A stretch of DNA of 64,000 nucleotides from Salinibacter ruber DSM 13855 (GTDB taxonomy: Bacteria > Bacteroidota > Rhodothermia > Rhodothermales > Salinibacteraceae): assembly GCF_000013045.1 (NCBI RefSeq), contig NC_007677.1, forward strand, positions 2,790,001 to 2,854,000, in the 5' to 3' direction. Shown piece by piece: positions 45,435-53,382 of the stretch. Position numbers and translations under genes: made by a program. Each line of letters opens with the position of its first letter. Positions within the stretch are counted from its first letter, which is position 1. The notes under the pieces were generated by a model. The model had not been told where the DNA came from. It saw only the letters and a list, made by a program, of their open reading frames with translations, and did not search any database.

Positions 45435-46034
45435 ATGATCGACGCCCTTCCTGCGGACGCCCTGCGCACGCGCTTCGACCCGTCCGACTTCGGGTTCGAG
45501 ACGACGGACGACCTGCCCGCCGAAACGGAGGTGGTGGGGCAGGACCGGGCCGTCGAGGAGGCCGATCTTGTGGCGCTGGGCAAGACGAGCACGCAGAGCA
45601 GCCGGCGGCGCCTCGGGACCACCAGTGAGGCCCTCCTGGCGGAGCCCTCCACGCCGGTGCTCGTTCTCCGACGCGCGCCGCGACGCCGCCCCCCGCCCTC
45701 CGCATACTACGACGGTTCGGAGACGGCCCAGCAGGCCCTGCGCACGGCGGCCGGGCTCGCGGATCGGGGCGTCCCCCGTACGGTGTTTCTGCCCCCCGGG
45801 GACGAGACGACGACCGAACAGTTGCGCGCGGAGGTACACGAGGTCCTCGGCGCACCCCCCGCACGGGCCCAGGTGCCCCCCCTCACGCCGGCCGAAGTGG
45901 ACCGGCTCGCCGCCCTTGCCCGCCGACGCGGCCCGGGGCTCTTCGTGATGCCCGGCACCGGCTTGCCACTGGTCGACGCGTCCCTCCAGCGCTTTCTGTA
46001 TGAGCTGGACCGCCCTCTGCTCCTGGTCCGGTAG
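45435..46034 (+). CDS. Chimeric gene: Lon-like protease N-terminus joined to truncated tandem Usp
   Basis: 199 residues from ATG 45435. The first ~42 residues (LPADALRTRFDPSDFGFETT, then VVGQDRAVEEA) look like the start of the LonB-like ATP-dependent protease family ('LPADALRWRCDPASLPFETT ... VIGQERAVEA'). From residue ~43 the sequence switches to the end of a Usp domain (ADLVALGKTSTQSSRRRLGT, VLVLRR). A second Usp-like domain follows (AYYDGSETAQQALRTAAGLA, about 89-198). The AAA+ and Ser/Lys protease domains are missing. The simplest reading is a deletion that fused a lon-like gene to a usp gene, with the breakpoint near 45555-45570. The frame is intact, so a product may be made; it could be a pseudogene. 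Confidence 0.6.
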   Translation: MIDALPADALRTRFDPSDFGFETTDDLPAETEVVGQDRAVEEADLVALGKTSTQSSRRRLGTTSEALLAEPSTPVLVLRRAPRRRPPPSAYYDGSETAQQALRTAAGLADRGVPRTVFLPPGDETTTEQLRAEVHEVLGAPPARAQVPPLTPAEVDRLAALARRRGPGLFVMPGTGLPLVDASLQRFLYELDRPLLLVR

Positions 46035-46078
46035 CCCTGCCCTGTCCCTGTCTTTCCGTTCGACAACGATTCTTTCCT

Positions 46079-46465
46079 ATGAGCACCGTCATTCGACTCT
46101 CCCTCCGCCCCGCCGACGATGCGAAGGTCGTTCCCCTGGAAGTGCTCCGCGACTTCGCAGACGTGCGGGCCGGCTGGAGCTACCTGGAAGAGGACTCGCA
46201 GCACTACTCGAAGCTCAAGGAGGCCCCGGGCCTCATCCTGCGCCACCGCGCCGACCGCGCCCACTACGTCGACCTGGGGTTCGTGGAGACCGCCCCCGAC
46301 ACGGTGCAGCTAGCCGTGCTGGACCGCCCCGACGCGGACACGCCGCTGGCCCCCGACGACCGGGCCGACCTTCTCGACGCCTTCCTCGACGCGATGCGCA
46401 ACTACCTGAGCGGCCGGCCCGACCACGTCCGCCTCGACGTAAATCGCGACGCGGCCTCGTCCTGA
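46079..46465 (+). CDS. Small conserved-looking protein of unknown function
   Basis: 128 residues, ATG at 46079, 44 bases after the chimeric gene. The sequence alternates short strands and acidic helices (VIRLSLRP, KVVPLEVLRDFADV, YVDLGFVETAPDTVQLAVLD, DLLDAFLDAMRNYLSG) and has no signal peptide or membrane segment. The even hydrophobic pattern and acidic bias argue for a real gene. I do not recognise the family. Confidence 0.6.
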   Translation: MSTVIRLSLRPADDAKVVPLEVLRDFADVRAGWSYLEEDSQHYSKLKEAPGLILRHRADRAHYVDLGFVETAPDTVQLAVLDRPDADTPLAPDDRADLLDAFLDAMRNYLSGRPDHVRLDVNRDAASS

Positions 46466-46523
46466 TTGCTTCTCCCGCCCGGCCCTGCTCGAACCGTAGG
46501 CGGCACCGTCCGTCCGGACCGGC

Positions 46524-46946
46524 TCAGGACGCCGCCCCCCCGCCTGGCCAGTGGAAGGTAATCGGGACCTCAATGTCCGGGTGAATGCTCTCGTCCACCG
46601 GACAGTGACGGGCGGCGCGCTCCACACGCTCACGGGTCTGCGCGTCGAGTGCAGTCGGCATCGTCACGTCGGTCCGGAGCGACGCGATGCGACGCGGATT
46701 GGACGCCATCTCTTTCTCGACGGAAATCTCGATGCCGTCGAGGTCGAGGGCATGCTTCTCGGCCTGAATGCCGAGGATGGTCGCGATGCAGGTGCCCAGC
46801 GCCGTGGCCACCAGGTCGGTCGGCGAAAAGGAGCGGCCCTCGCCGTGGTTGTCCTCCGGCGCGTCGGTGGTGAGGGTCACGCCGGACGGCCCGTGCTCGG
46901 CCTCGCAGCGCAAGTCCCCGATGTAGTCGGTGTCAATCTGAACCAT
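46524..46946 (-). CDS. OsmC/Ohr-family protein
   Basis: 140 residues. OsmC-type peroxidases use two cysteines; here C53 in ALGTCIATILG, on the central helix, and C115 in ARHCPVDESI match those positions, with SFSPTDLVATAL before the first. The short YhfA-like group fits the length better than Ohr. Predicted to reduce organic hydroperoxides in the cytoplasm, although several family members have no proven activity. It converges on the small gene at 46079-46465. Confidence 0.9.
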   Translation of the reverse strand: MVQIDTDYIGDLRCEAEHGPSGVTLTTDAPEDNHGEGRSFSPTDLVATALGTCIATILGIQAEKHALDLDGIEISVEKEMASNPRRIASLRTDVTMPTALDAQTRERVERAARHCPVDESIHPDIEVPITFHWPGGGAAS

Positions 46947-47047
46947 CGGTTCGCGGCGAGCTGATTGAAGGAGCCAACGAAGACACCCCCGAAACGGAGA
47001 GTCCCCGCGTCGGATTCATCGCGGCCCGGGTCCCATTTGTGCCCCTC

Positions 47048-47509
47048 CTACTCTCTCCATCGCCGATCGGTGAGTTCGCGCACGTCTGTTTCCGAAATTA
47101 CGCTCCAGTACGGACTGCTCAGGGTGTTGCTTTGCGTGCGGTTAAAGGTGGCGCGGAGGAAGAGGGCCTTGTCGGCGTCGGGGTCCGCTCCCCGAAACGA
47201 AAATCCCCCCCAGTGGAGCACCCAGTAGGCCCGAGTGGGATCCATCCCAAGCTGGCGCCCCACGAGGTCGGCCAGATATTGCAGGTCGTCGACCGTCGAC
47301 GGCCCTTCGTTCTCCGCCAGTTCCCGGAGCACGATGGTGTGCTCCTCCTCGTCGTCCGGCGGGCCGGGATAGACCTGCACCTGCACGGTCCCGGTGCGGC
47401 TGTAGCTGCGCCACGTGAGGGTCGTATCGGTCTGCGGCTGCGCGGCGGCCGGCCGGAGGAGCACAAGCCCAAGGACCCCGAGGACGAGAATTCGGCAGAG
47501 CCCCCTCAT
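47048..47509 (-). CDS. Secreted protein of unknown function
   Basis: 153 residues. Residues 1-23 are a signal peptide (GLCRILVLGVLGLVLLRPAAA). The mature part is acidic and mixed alpha/beta (TVQVQVYPGPPDDEEEHTIV, DDLQYLADLVGRQLGMDP, ARAYWVLHWGGFSF, RATFNRTQSNTLSS). No domain is recognised. It probably resides in the periplasm or envelope. Confidence 0.65.
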   Translation of the reverse strand: MRGLCRILVLGVLGLVLLRPAAAQPQTDTTLTWRSYSRTGTVQVQVYPGPPDDEEEHTIVLRELAENEGPSTVDDLQYLADLVGRQLGMDPTRAYWVLHWGGFSFRGADPDADKALFLRATFNRTQSNTLSSPYWSVISETDVRELTDRRWRE

Positions 47510-47608
47510 GAGGACGGCGACGATGGATGAGACGACTGGTTCTCATCCCGTAGACACGTGCCCGCCCCTGTTTGTAACGTGCAGCCCCTGTCCCGTACAG
47601 TCCCCGCC

Positions 47609-48313
47609 CTACCACGGGATGCGCTCTCGGTCGCGGAAAAAGCCCCCGCTCGGGCCGTCCTCGGGGAGCGTCGCCAGCCAAAGGGCCGTGTCGGCCCCCT
47701 CCTCGGGCGTCCGCGGGGCCGCCTCGCCCCCCATGCGGGTGTGCACCCATCCCGGCCCCATCGAGTTGACCTTCACGTCGGGCCCGTCGGGCAGCGCATT
47801 GTCGAGGGTCATCGTCAGGGCGTTTAGGCCCGCCTTCGCGGCCGAGTAGGCGGCGTGATTCGTATCGAGCCCTTCCCCGAAGGACCCCGATCCGGACGAC
47901 ACGTTCACGACGCGGCCGTAGCCCCGCTCAATCATGTCGGGCACAAAGGCCTTTACCAGCAGCCACGGGCCGCGTGTGTTGACCGTCCACGCCTGGTCGA
48001 GCTGGTCAATTGAGACACCCAGCGCGTCGCCCTCCGGGTAGACGCCCGCGTTGTTGACGAGCGCGTCGACCGCCACGTCATCCGCGTCCAGACGCTCCTT
48101 GCAGGCCTCAATCGAGGCGGTCTCAATCACGTCGAGCTGCTCCACGCGCACCGACCCGCCGCGCTCCCGAATGGACGCCGCGGCGTCCTCGCCCGTCTCC
48201 TCATCGCGGGCGCCCATGACGACGTGCACACCCCGATCAGCAAGGCCTTCACAGATCGCGAGGCCAATGCCACGGTTGCCCCCCGTGACGAGGGCCGTTC
48301 GGTTGGTATCCAT
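47609..48313 (-). CDS. Short-chain dehydrogenase/reductase (SDR)
   Basis: 234 residues from ATG 48313 (MDTNRTALVTGGNRGIG); an 11-residue upstream extension is less likely. Classical SDR: coenzyme motif TGGNRGIG (10-17), NNAG (87-90), catalytic Ser140, Tyr156 and Lys160 (YSAAK). GARDEE after the second strand points to NADP(H). The C-terminal GPGWVHTRMGGEAAPRTPEE resembles plant-type carbonyl reductases (CBR1/SDR21C-like), so a carbonyl substrate is likely but unproven. It is divergent from the CBS gene. Confidence 0.9.
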   Translation of the reverse strand: MDTNRTALVTGGNRGIGLAICEGLADRGVHVVMGARDEETGEDAAASIRERGGSVRVEQLDVIETASIEACKERLDADDVAVDALVNNAGVYPEGDALGVSIDQLDQAWTVNTRGPWLLVKAFVPDMIERGYGRVVNVSSGSGSFGEGLDTNHAAYSAAKAGLNALTMTLDNALPDGPDVKVNSMGPGWVHTRMGGEAAPRTPEEGADTALWLATLPEDGPSGGFFRDRERIPW

Positions 48314-48439
48314 CTGGTCGAAAGTGTATTGGATTGCGGAAGGCATGCCCGGTACGAATGAGGCGCAAGAACCCAGGTTCGGGCAATTCTTTGCGCGCCC
48401 GGCGAAGCGATGACGGACTCACCGTCTTGCGTCGGGGTG

Positions 48440-48480
48440 CACTTCTTTTAATTTTACATAAAGTGTTATATTTCTGACAA
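48440..48480. promoter_or_regulatory. AT-rich island between divergent SDR and CBS genes
   Basis: About 40 bases of strongly AT-rich sequence in a GC-rich 286-base gap, with CACTT (48440-48444) and AAGTG (48461-48465) as an inverted repeat followed by 'ttatatttc'. This is a likely promoter or operator region; direction cannot be decided. Confidence 0.4.
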
Positions 48481-48599
48481 TCGAGGAACGGCACCGTGGT
48501 CTTCCGCGAATCTTACGCCCATTAAACGAATCCTTTGTTAATCGTTGGTAAGAAAACGGCCGCAACGCAACTGCCCCCTAACCAGCCCGCCCCGGTACC

Positions 48600-49082
48600 A
48601 TGAATCCACGAGATGGCCTTCTTGATACCCGAGTGAAAGACATCATTCAATCCAAGTCCGCCCTGGCCGACGACGGCAACGTCCTCACCACGAGCCCCAC
48701 GGCAACCGTGTTCGAGTGTATTGGTCGGATGGTGGACCGCGACGTAGGCTCCATCGTGGTGATGGAGGGCGATGCCATCGCCGGCCTCTTTACCGAGCGG
48801 AATTACATGCAGAGCATCGCCCTGGAGGGCCGCAGCTCGGACGAGACGGAGGTCCAGGAGGTGATGACCGAGGACGTGGCGACCGTCCGCCCCGACAAGC
48901 CGCTTGAGGAGTGCCTGCGTCTGATGACGAGGCTCCGGTGTCGTCACCTTCCGGTGGTCGACGAGGGCGGGGATTTGATCGGCATCGTCTCGATCGGGGA
49001 CGGCGTGAAGCAGATTATCCAGACGGCCCAGAGGGAGACGAGCCGGCTTCGCCAGTACGTCACCGGGACGTACGCCGAGTAG
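48600..49082 (+). CDS. Tandem CBS-domain protein
   Basis: 160 residues made almost entirely of two CBS domains (about 15-75: ADDGNVLTTSPTATVFECIG, GSIVVMEGDAIAGLFTERNY; and 83-142: VMTEDVATVRPDKPLEECLR, RHLPVVDEGGDLIGIVSIGD). Such Bateman modules bind adenosine nucleotides and work as energy or redox sensors, often in complex with another protein. No partner is fused, and the following ABC gene is on the other strand. It is of the small stress-related CBS type found widely in bacteria. Confidence 0.92.
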   Translation: MNPRDGLLDTRVKDIIQSKSALADDGNVLTTSPTATVFECIGRMVDRDVGSIVVMEGDAIAGLFTERNYMQSIALEGRSSDETEVQEVMTEDVATVRPDKPLEECLRLMTRLRCRHLPVVDEGGDLIGIVSIGDGVKQIIQTAQRETSRLRQYVTGTYAE

Positions 49083-49154
49083 CACCAACTCGGGCCGGGT
49101 CGGATCGGCCGCGGCGGTGTCGGATGTCGGGACTGGGGCCCCGCCTTGGAGGGA

Positions 49155-50996
49155 CTACGAGCGTGTCGACGACGACCCGTCCACCGGGGCCGACGTCACG
49201 ACCGGCGGCTCCGCAGGATTGGGCCGAGCGGACCGATCCGCGTCCCGTCGCTGTAGCGCCCAGAGCTCCGCGTAGCGACCGCCCTCGGCCAGCAGCTCGT
49301 CGTGCGGCCCCTGTTCCACCAGTCGCCCGTCTTCCAGCACGTAAATCGTGTCTGCGTTCTCGATGGTGCTGAGCCGATGGGCAATGACGATGGACGTGAG
49401 CTGATCGCCCCGTGCGAACAGCCCGTCGAGGGCGTCCTGAATCACCGCCTCGGACTCGCTGTCAAGGTCGGAGGTCGCCTCGTCGAGCAGGAGGATGCGG
49501 GCGTCGGTGAGGATGGCGCGGGCGATGGCGACGCGCTGTTTCTGCCCGCCGGACAGCCGCACGCCTCGTTCTCCAATCTGCGTGTCGTAGCCGTCAACCA
49601 GCTGCTGAATAAACCCGTGCGCATTTGCCATTTCCGCGGCGTGGCGGACCGCCTCGTCGGGCGCGTCGGGCTCGGCGTACCGGATGTTGTCGGCCACCGT
49701 GCCCGAGAAGAGCGTCGGGTCCTGCGGTACGAGGGCCACGTGCTCCCGCAGTGCCTGCAGCTCGAACGACCGGAGGTCGATGCCGTCGACGGTCACGCGC
49801 CCCTCCTGCGGGTCCCAGAAGCGCCCGATGAGGTTGGCCACCGTGCTCTTGCCGGCCCCGGACGACCCCACGAGCGCCGCCGTCTCTCCCGGCTCGATGC
49901 GGAGCGAAAGGTCCCGCAGCGCCGGCTCGTCGGCATCCGGGTACGAGAAGCGTACGTCCTCCAGCTCCACCGGCCCCACGGGTACCTCTTCGCGGTCGCC
50001 TCCGGTCTCGGGGTCGGTGTCGACCAGTTCAGAGAGCCGTTCGAGGGCCGCCATGCCGGCCTGCAGCTTGTCGTTGAAGAACATGACCGACTGCACCGGC
50101 CCCTGCAATTGGCGCTGGTACATGATGAACGCCGTGAGCTCGCCGAGCGAAAGGCTGCCGCTCACCACCATCCAGCCCCCAACGAGCAGAAGGGCCCCGG
50201 TCCCGTAGTTGGACGTGATATTGATGAGGCCCTCCATCTTGCCCACGTCCTTGCGGCGGTCGAGATTGATGTCGACGTACCGCTGATTGTGCGTGCCGAA
50301 TCGCTCACGCTCCTGCTCTTCCCCGACGAAGGCCTTCACGACCCGAATGTTGGAAATCGCCTCGGTGGACGTGGCCGTCAGGCGCGCGACCGTCTCGCGG
50401 ATGCTGCGGGAGGCGGTGCGGAGGGGCTCCTGGTAGTAGTAGGTGACGAAGGCCAGAAGGGGCAGAACCACCAGGTTCACCAGGGCCAGCTTCCAGTTCA
50501 TCCACACCAGGAGGCCGGCCACCACCAGAATGGCCACGAGCTGGCCGGAGAGGCGGGACGCGGCCGCCTGGATCATCCCCTTCAGCGCGTTCGGGTCGCT
50601 CACGACACGCGAGCTGAGGGAGCCGGACTGCTCGTTGGAAAACCGGGACACCGGAAGCGTCAGCAGGTGGTCGTAGGCCTGCATGCGCACGTCGCTCACC
50701 ACCTGCTGCGTGAGGGCAAAGCTCCAGTACATGCCCCCGTACTCCACGATTGCCCGAAACAGGTAGAACCCGGCGAAGGCAAGCCCAAACCACAGAAACA
50801 GCGTGCTGCGCCCGCCGGGGATCACCACGTCGAATGCGTAGCGCACGAACTGCGGCCCCGCCGCCTCCAGCGCCGCCGAGAAGCTGATCAGCAACGCCAC
50901 TCCAATCACTCGAGCCTTGTACGGGGACAGCACGCCCCAGAGTCGACTCAGGATGGCGAGGGTTGACTCGCGGTCGTCGCGGTCGGAAGCAGCCAT
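49155..50996 (-). CDS. ABC exporter with fused membrane and ATPase domains (MsbA/ABCB-like)
   Basis: 613 residues. Six membrane segments (residues about 25-310) and an ATPase domain: Walker A GSSGAGKS (377-384), Q-loop VPQDPTLFSG, signature LSGGQKQR (481-488), Walker B ILLLDEATSD (501-) and H-loop His540. One half-transporter, expected to work as a homodimer exporting a lipid or hydrophobic compound. The acidic, serine-rich C-terminus (after ~585) is a disordered tail. The substrate cannot be read from sequence; MsbA-like lipid flipping and drug export are both possible. Confidence 0.93.
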   Translation of the reverse strand: MAASDRDDRESTLAILSRLWGVLSPYKARVIGVALLISFSAALEAAGPQFVRYAFDVVIPGGRSTLFLWFGLAFAGFYLFRAIVEYGGMYWSFALTQQVVSDVRMQAYDHLLTLPVSRFSNEQSGSLSSRVVSDPNALKGMIQAAASRLSGQLVAILVVAGLLVWMNWKLALVNLVVLPLLAFVTYYYQEPLRTASRSIRETVARLTATSTEAISNIRVVKAFVGEEQERERFGTHNQRYVDINLDRRKDVGKMEGLINITSNYGTGALLLVGGWMVVSGSLSLGELTAFIMYQRQLQGPVQSVMFFNDKLQAGMAALERLSELVDTDPETGGDREEVPVGPVELEDVRFSYPDADEPALRDLSLRIEPGETAALVGSSGAGKSTVANLIGRFWDPQEGRVTVDGIDLRSFELQALREHVALVPQDPTLFSGTVADNIRYAEPDAPDEAVRHAAEMANAHGFIQQLVDGYDTQIGERGVRLSGGQKQRVAIARAILTDARILLLDEATSDLDSESEAVIQDALDGLFARGDQLTSIVIAHRLSTIENADTIYVLEDGRLVEQGPHDELLAEGGRYAELWALQRRDADRSARPNPAEPPVVTSAPVDGSSSTRS

Positions 50997-51104
50997 AGAC
51001 GTACAGCGGAAGCGAAGACAGAGGCGGAAACGGGGCGGCGGCGATCCGGCACACGACCCGGAGAGGCCCTGCGCCCATTGGCGTTCTGCCGCCCTCTAGG
51101 CGAT

Positions 51105-51410
51105 TCAGTTTTTCGACAAGAGCTTTACGGGCCGCAGTTCGGTCAGGGCGGCCACCATCAGTACATGCTTCCAGGACACCCCGGCCGTCCCCCCCGGGGC
51201 CGCACTCGACTCTTGCCGGTGCGTGGCGGCATCCAGCGCGGCGCGGTGCACCGTCTGCTCCACCAGGTGGCTCACGAGGTGCTCCGTCGATACCTGCACC
51301 TCCGTTCCGAAACGGCGTCCCTGGTTGGAGGCACCAAGCTCTTGCTCGAAAAAGTCACGAAGGGGAGACTGAACGGTCATGGACTCAAAGGTCAGTTTTG
51401 GAGACGGCAT
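51105..51410 (-). CDS. Small helical protein, possible histone-fold relative
   Basis: 101 residues from ATG 51410 (MPSPKLTFES); ATG 51380 is an alternative and a longer frame upstream is low-complexity. Three helices are suggested: 16-26 (PLRDFFEQELG), a long one at 40-64 (VSTEHLVSHLVEQTVHRAAL) and 79-92 (SWKHVLMVAALTEL). The short-long-short helix plan with 'VST' capping helix 2 and 'VSWKHVL' before helix 3 resembles the histone fold (CBFD/NF-YB/HMF type), with an insertion between helices 2 and 3. This is pattern recognition only. The gene is real-looking but isolated and of unknown role. Confidence 0.45.
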   Translation of the reverse strand: MPSPKLTFESMTVQSPLRDFFEQELGASNQGRRFGTEVQVSTEHLVSHLVEQTVHRAALDAATHRQESSAAPGGTAGVSWKHVLMVAALTELRPVKLLSKN

Positions 51411-51694
51411 GTGTCGATTCAGCGGCCGCGGGGCTTTCTCGGGCCGTGCCGGGGTCCCATTTGGTTCGGTGGTACTGGTTCGATGGTACCGGTGCAGGGT
51501 ACGTACGCAGTCATCAGAAGCGCAAGCGCCATCACTGTCGGAATGAGGGCGTGCGAAGGGTCTCTGGGCGCTGTGTGCGACGAAGGCCGAAACAAAACGG
51601 ATCGTGAAGCCAGCGTGGATTCGCTCTTTCAGGGCGTCTGGGAGCAGCAGCCCCTCGGCAAGGGGCCCCTCGCACGCACCGGTCGAGGGACTGC

Positions 51695-52339
51695 TCAACG
51701 GGACGACCCGTTCGCGACGACGTCAGCCGAATCCTCCCACTCGTCCCCAAACACGAACTCGTCGAGGGAGCGGCGGGAGCGGGGCGCCTGCTCGGCCGTC
51801 TTCTTGTCGTCGCTCAGCATCTCGGGATCTCCCAAGTACCCCACCGCCAGACCCGCCATCGGCTCAAAGTCGTCCGGCACGTCGTAGGTCTCGCGGGCCA
51901 CGTCCGCATGGATGCCGGCCATCTGGTGGACGTAGAGGTCCATTTCTTTCGCCTGAAACGTAAGCGCGGCGGAGGCCGCCCCCACGTCGTGGGGCGCGCA
52001 CCGGTTTGGGCGGTCGTTCCCCGAGAACGTTTCTTTATAGAAGGACATCATCAGCACCGGCGCGTTTTGGGCCCAGGCCTGATTTCCATCGATGAGGCAG
52101 TCGAGGAGCCGTTCGTACGCCTCCGGATCGTCGTGCCGGGACGCAACGACGTACCGCCACGGCTGCTCGTTGTAGGAGGACATCGTCCACCGCGCCGCTT
52201 CCAGCATGCGCCGGATCTTCTCCGGCTCCACGCGCCGGTCGGCGAATGCGCGGGGGCTCCATCGCTCGCGGAGGAGATCGAGAATGTCGTGGTCGGGATC
52301 GGCCGTTTTCGGGTGCTGAGCGGTCGAGGGAGGTGCCAT
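51695..52339 (-). CDS. Nitroreductase-family flavoprotein
   Basis: 214 residues from ATG 52339 (MAPPSTAQH). Nitroreductase signatures: the FMN-binding RWSPRAFADRRV (about 27-38), the helix with SSYNEQPWRYVVA (about 52-64) and GLAVGYLGDPE near 175-185. Predicted to reduce nitro or quinone compounds, or an enone, with NAD(P)H and FMN. It is preceded by the tetR gene on the same strand and by a palindrome at 52441-52456 that also occurs in front of tetR, so it is probably repressed by that regulator. Confidence 0.88.
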   Translation of the reverse strand: MAPPSTAQHPKTADPDHDILDLLRERWSPRAFADRRVEPEKIRRMLEAARWTMSSYNEQPWRYVVASRHDDPEAYERLLDCLIDGNQAWAQNAPVLMMSFYKETFSGNDRPNRCAPHDVGAASAALTFQAKEMDLYVHQMAGIHADVARETYDVPDDFEPMAGLAVGYLGDPEMLSDDKKTAEQAPRSRRSLDEFVFGDEWEDSADVVANGSSR

Positions 52340-52440
52340 GGAAGTAAGCAGAAGGGCGCAGTGCAGTGAAAGTGGGTCCGGAAGGACTGCCCCGCCGTTC
52401 TGGACCATCCGTTTCAGTTCCGTGTCGTCAAAACCTTTTT

Positions 52441-52456
52441 TGGAACGGGTGTTCCA
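52441..52456. promoter_or_regulatory. Palindromic operator upstream of the nitroreductase
   Basis: TGGAACGGGTGTTCCA: perfect 6-bp arms TGGAAC/GTTCCA with a 4-base centre, preceded by a T-run. 13 of 16 positions match the palindrome at 53164-53179. Likely bound by the adjacent TetR protein. Confidence 0.7.
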
Positions 52457-52511
52457 GATTAAGCCATCACGTTCTTGTGACGCAGTCCGGGCCGGGCCGA
52501 AACGCCGGCGA

Positions 52512-53111
52512 TTACGGAGACGCGTCACGGGCCGAACACGTGAGCCCTCGAAGGGTCTCCTCAACGATGTCCTGCACGACCGCATCGGGAGGATCCGTCT
52601 TGGCGGTCAGGTGGATGCCGTTGTAAACGTTCGTAAGATGGCAGCCCAGGGCCTTTGCGTCTCGGGACGGATCAACAGCCCCCTCCTCTTGGGCCTGCTC
52701 CACGGCCGTCCGGAACAAAGAGCGCATTTTCTCGAAGCTCTCCCGCGCCCGTTTCTGGGTCGACGCGTCCCGCGGGGCACACTCCACCGCCGCGTTGGTC
52801 GTGAAGCACCCGCAGCAGCTCTCCGTCGCCCGCTCCGCCACCGTCACGAAGGCCTGCCGGATGCCCTTCAGCGCCGTGGGGGCCTCTCGAAGCTGCCCCC
52901 GCAGCCACTCGATGTCCTCCTGGCGGTAGCGGTCGAGCGCCTCCAAGTACAGCTCATGCTTGCCCCCGAAGGCGTTGTACAGGCTGCTACGGTTGAGGCC
53001 CAGATGATCGACCAGGTCCTGCACGCTGGTCGACTCGTACCCCTTTTCCCAAAAGAGCTGCATCGCCTGCTCAACCTTCGCGTCACGGTCAAACGTTGGT
53101 GATCGGGGCAT
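52512..53111 (-). CDS. TetR-family transcriptional regulator
   Basis: 199 residues. The N-terminal DNA-binding domain (about 10-56) has the TetR helix-turn-helix TSVQDLVDHLGLNRSSLYNAFGGKHELY. The ligand-binding part contains a cysteine-rich segment, SCCGCFTTNAAVECAPRD (Cys99, 100, 102, 111), close to the 'GCFLVNAALE' motif of the YxaF/NemR-like group. Some of that group sense electrophiles through cysteine, so a redox or electrophile signal is plausible. Its own promoter region has a palindrome matching the one before the nitroreductase, suggesting autoregulation and control of that gene. Confidence 0.92.
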   Translation of the reverse strand: MPRSPTFDRDAKVEQAMQLFWEKGYESTSVQDLVDHLGLNRSSLYNAFGGKHELYLEALDRYRQEDIEWLRGQLREAPTALKGIRQAFVTVAERATESCCGCFTTNAAVECAPRDASTQKRARESFEKMRSLFRTAVEQAQEEGAVDPSRDAKALGCHLTNVYNGIHLTAKTDPPDAVVQDIVEETLRGLTCSARDASP

Positions 53112-53163
53112 GAAACGGCGTGCCGCAGGGGGCAGGGCTGTGCTTGGAAGTAAGTTCTATTTT

Positions 53164-53179
53164 TGGAACGGTCGTTTCA
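53164..53179. promoter_or_regulatory. Palindromic operator upstream of tetR
   Basis: TGGAACGGTCGTTTCA: arms TGGAACG and CGTTTCA (6 of 7 pairs) 53 bases before the tetR start and about 200 before ilvA. It is preceded by the same T-run as the site at 52441-52456. Confidence 0.65.
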
Positions 53180-53382
53180 ACTGAGTGTTCGGCGGGACTC
53201 CCGAAGGCCAGGATGGCATTTCGGGACTCAACGCGTTTGGACGACCGGCCCCCGACACCTATCTTGACTGCTCCCTCCCCGGCGAAGCGTCTGCCGTCGG
53301 TCGTTCGCTGGCCCCAAGACGCCGGGCCAGCGACGCCCCCTCCGTGGGCCTCAACTCTTCTCCCATCCCCCGAATTTTGCCC

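Noticed and set aside
51411-51694. N-terminal extension of the small helical protein up to 51698
   Set aside because: The added 96 residues are low-complexity with no hydrophobic pattern; the core gene starts at 51410 or 51380.
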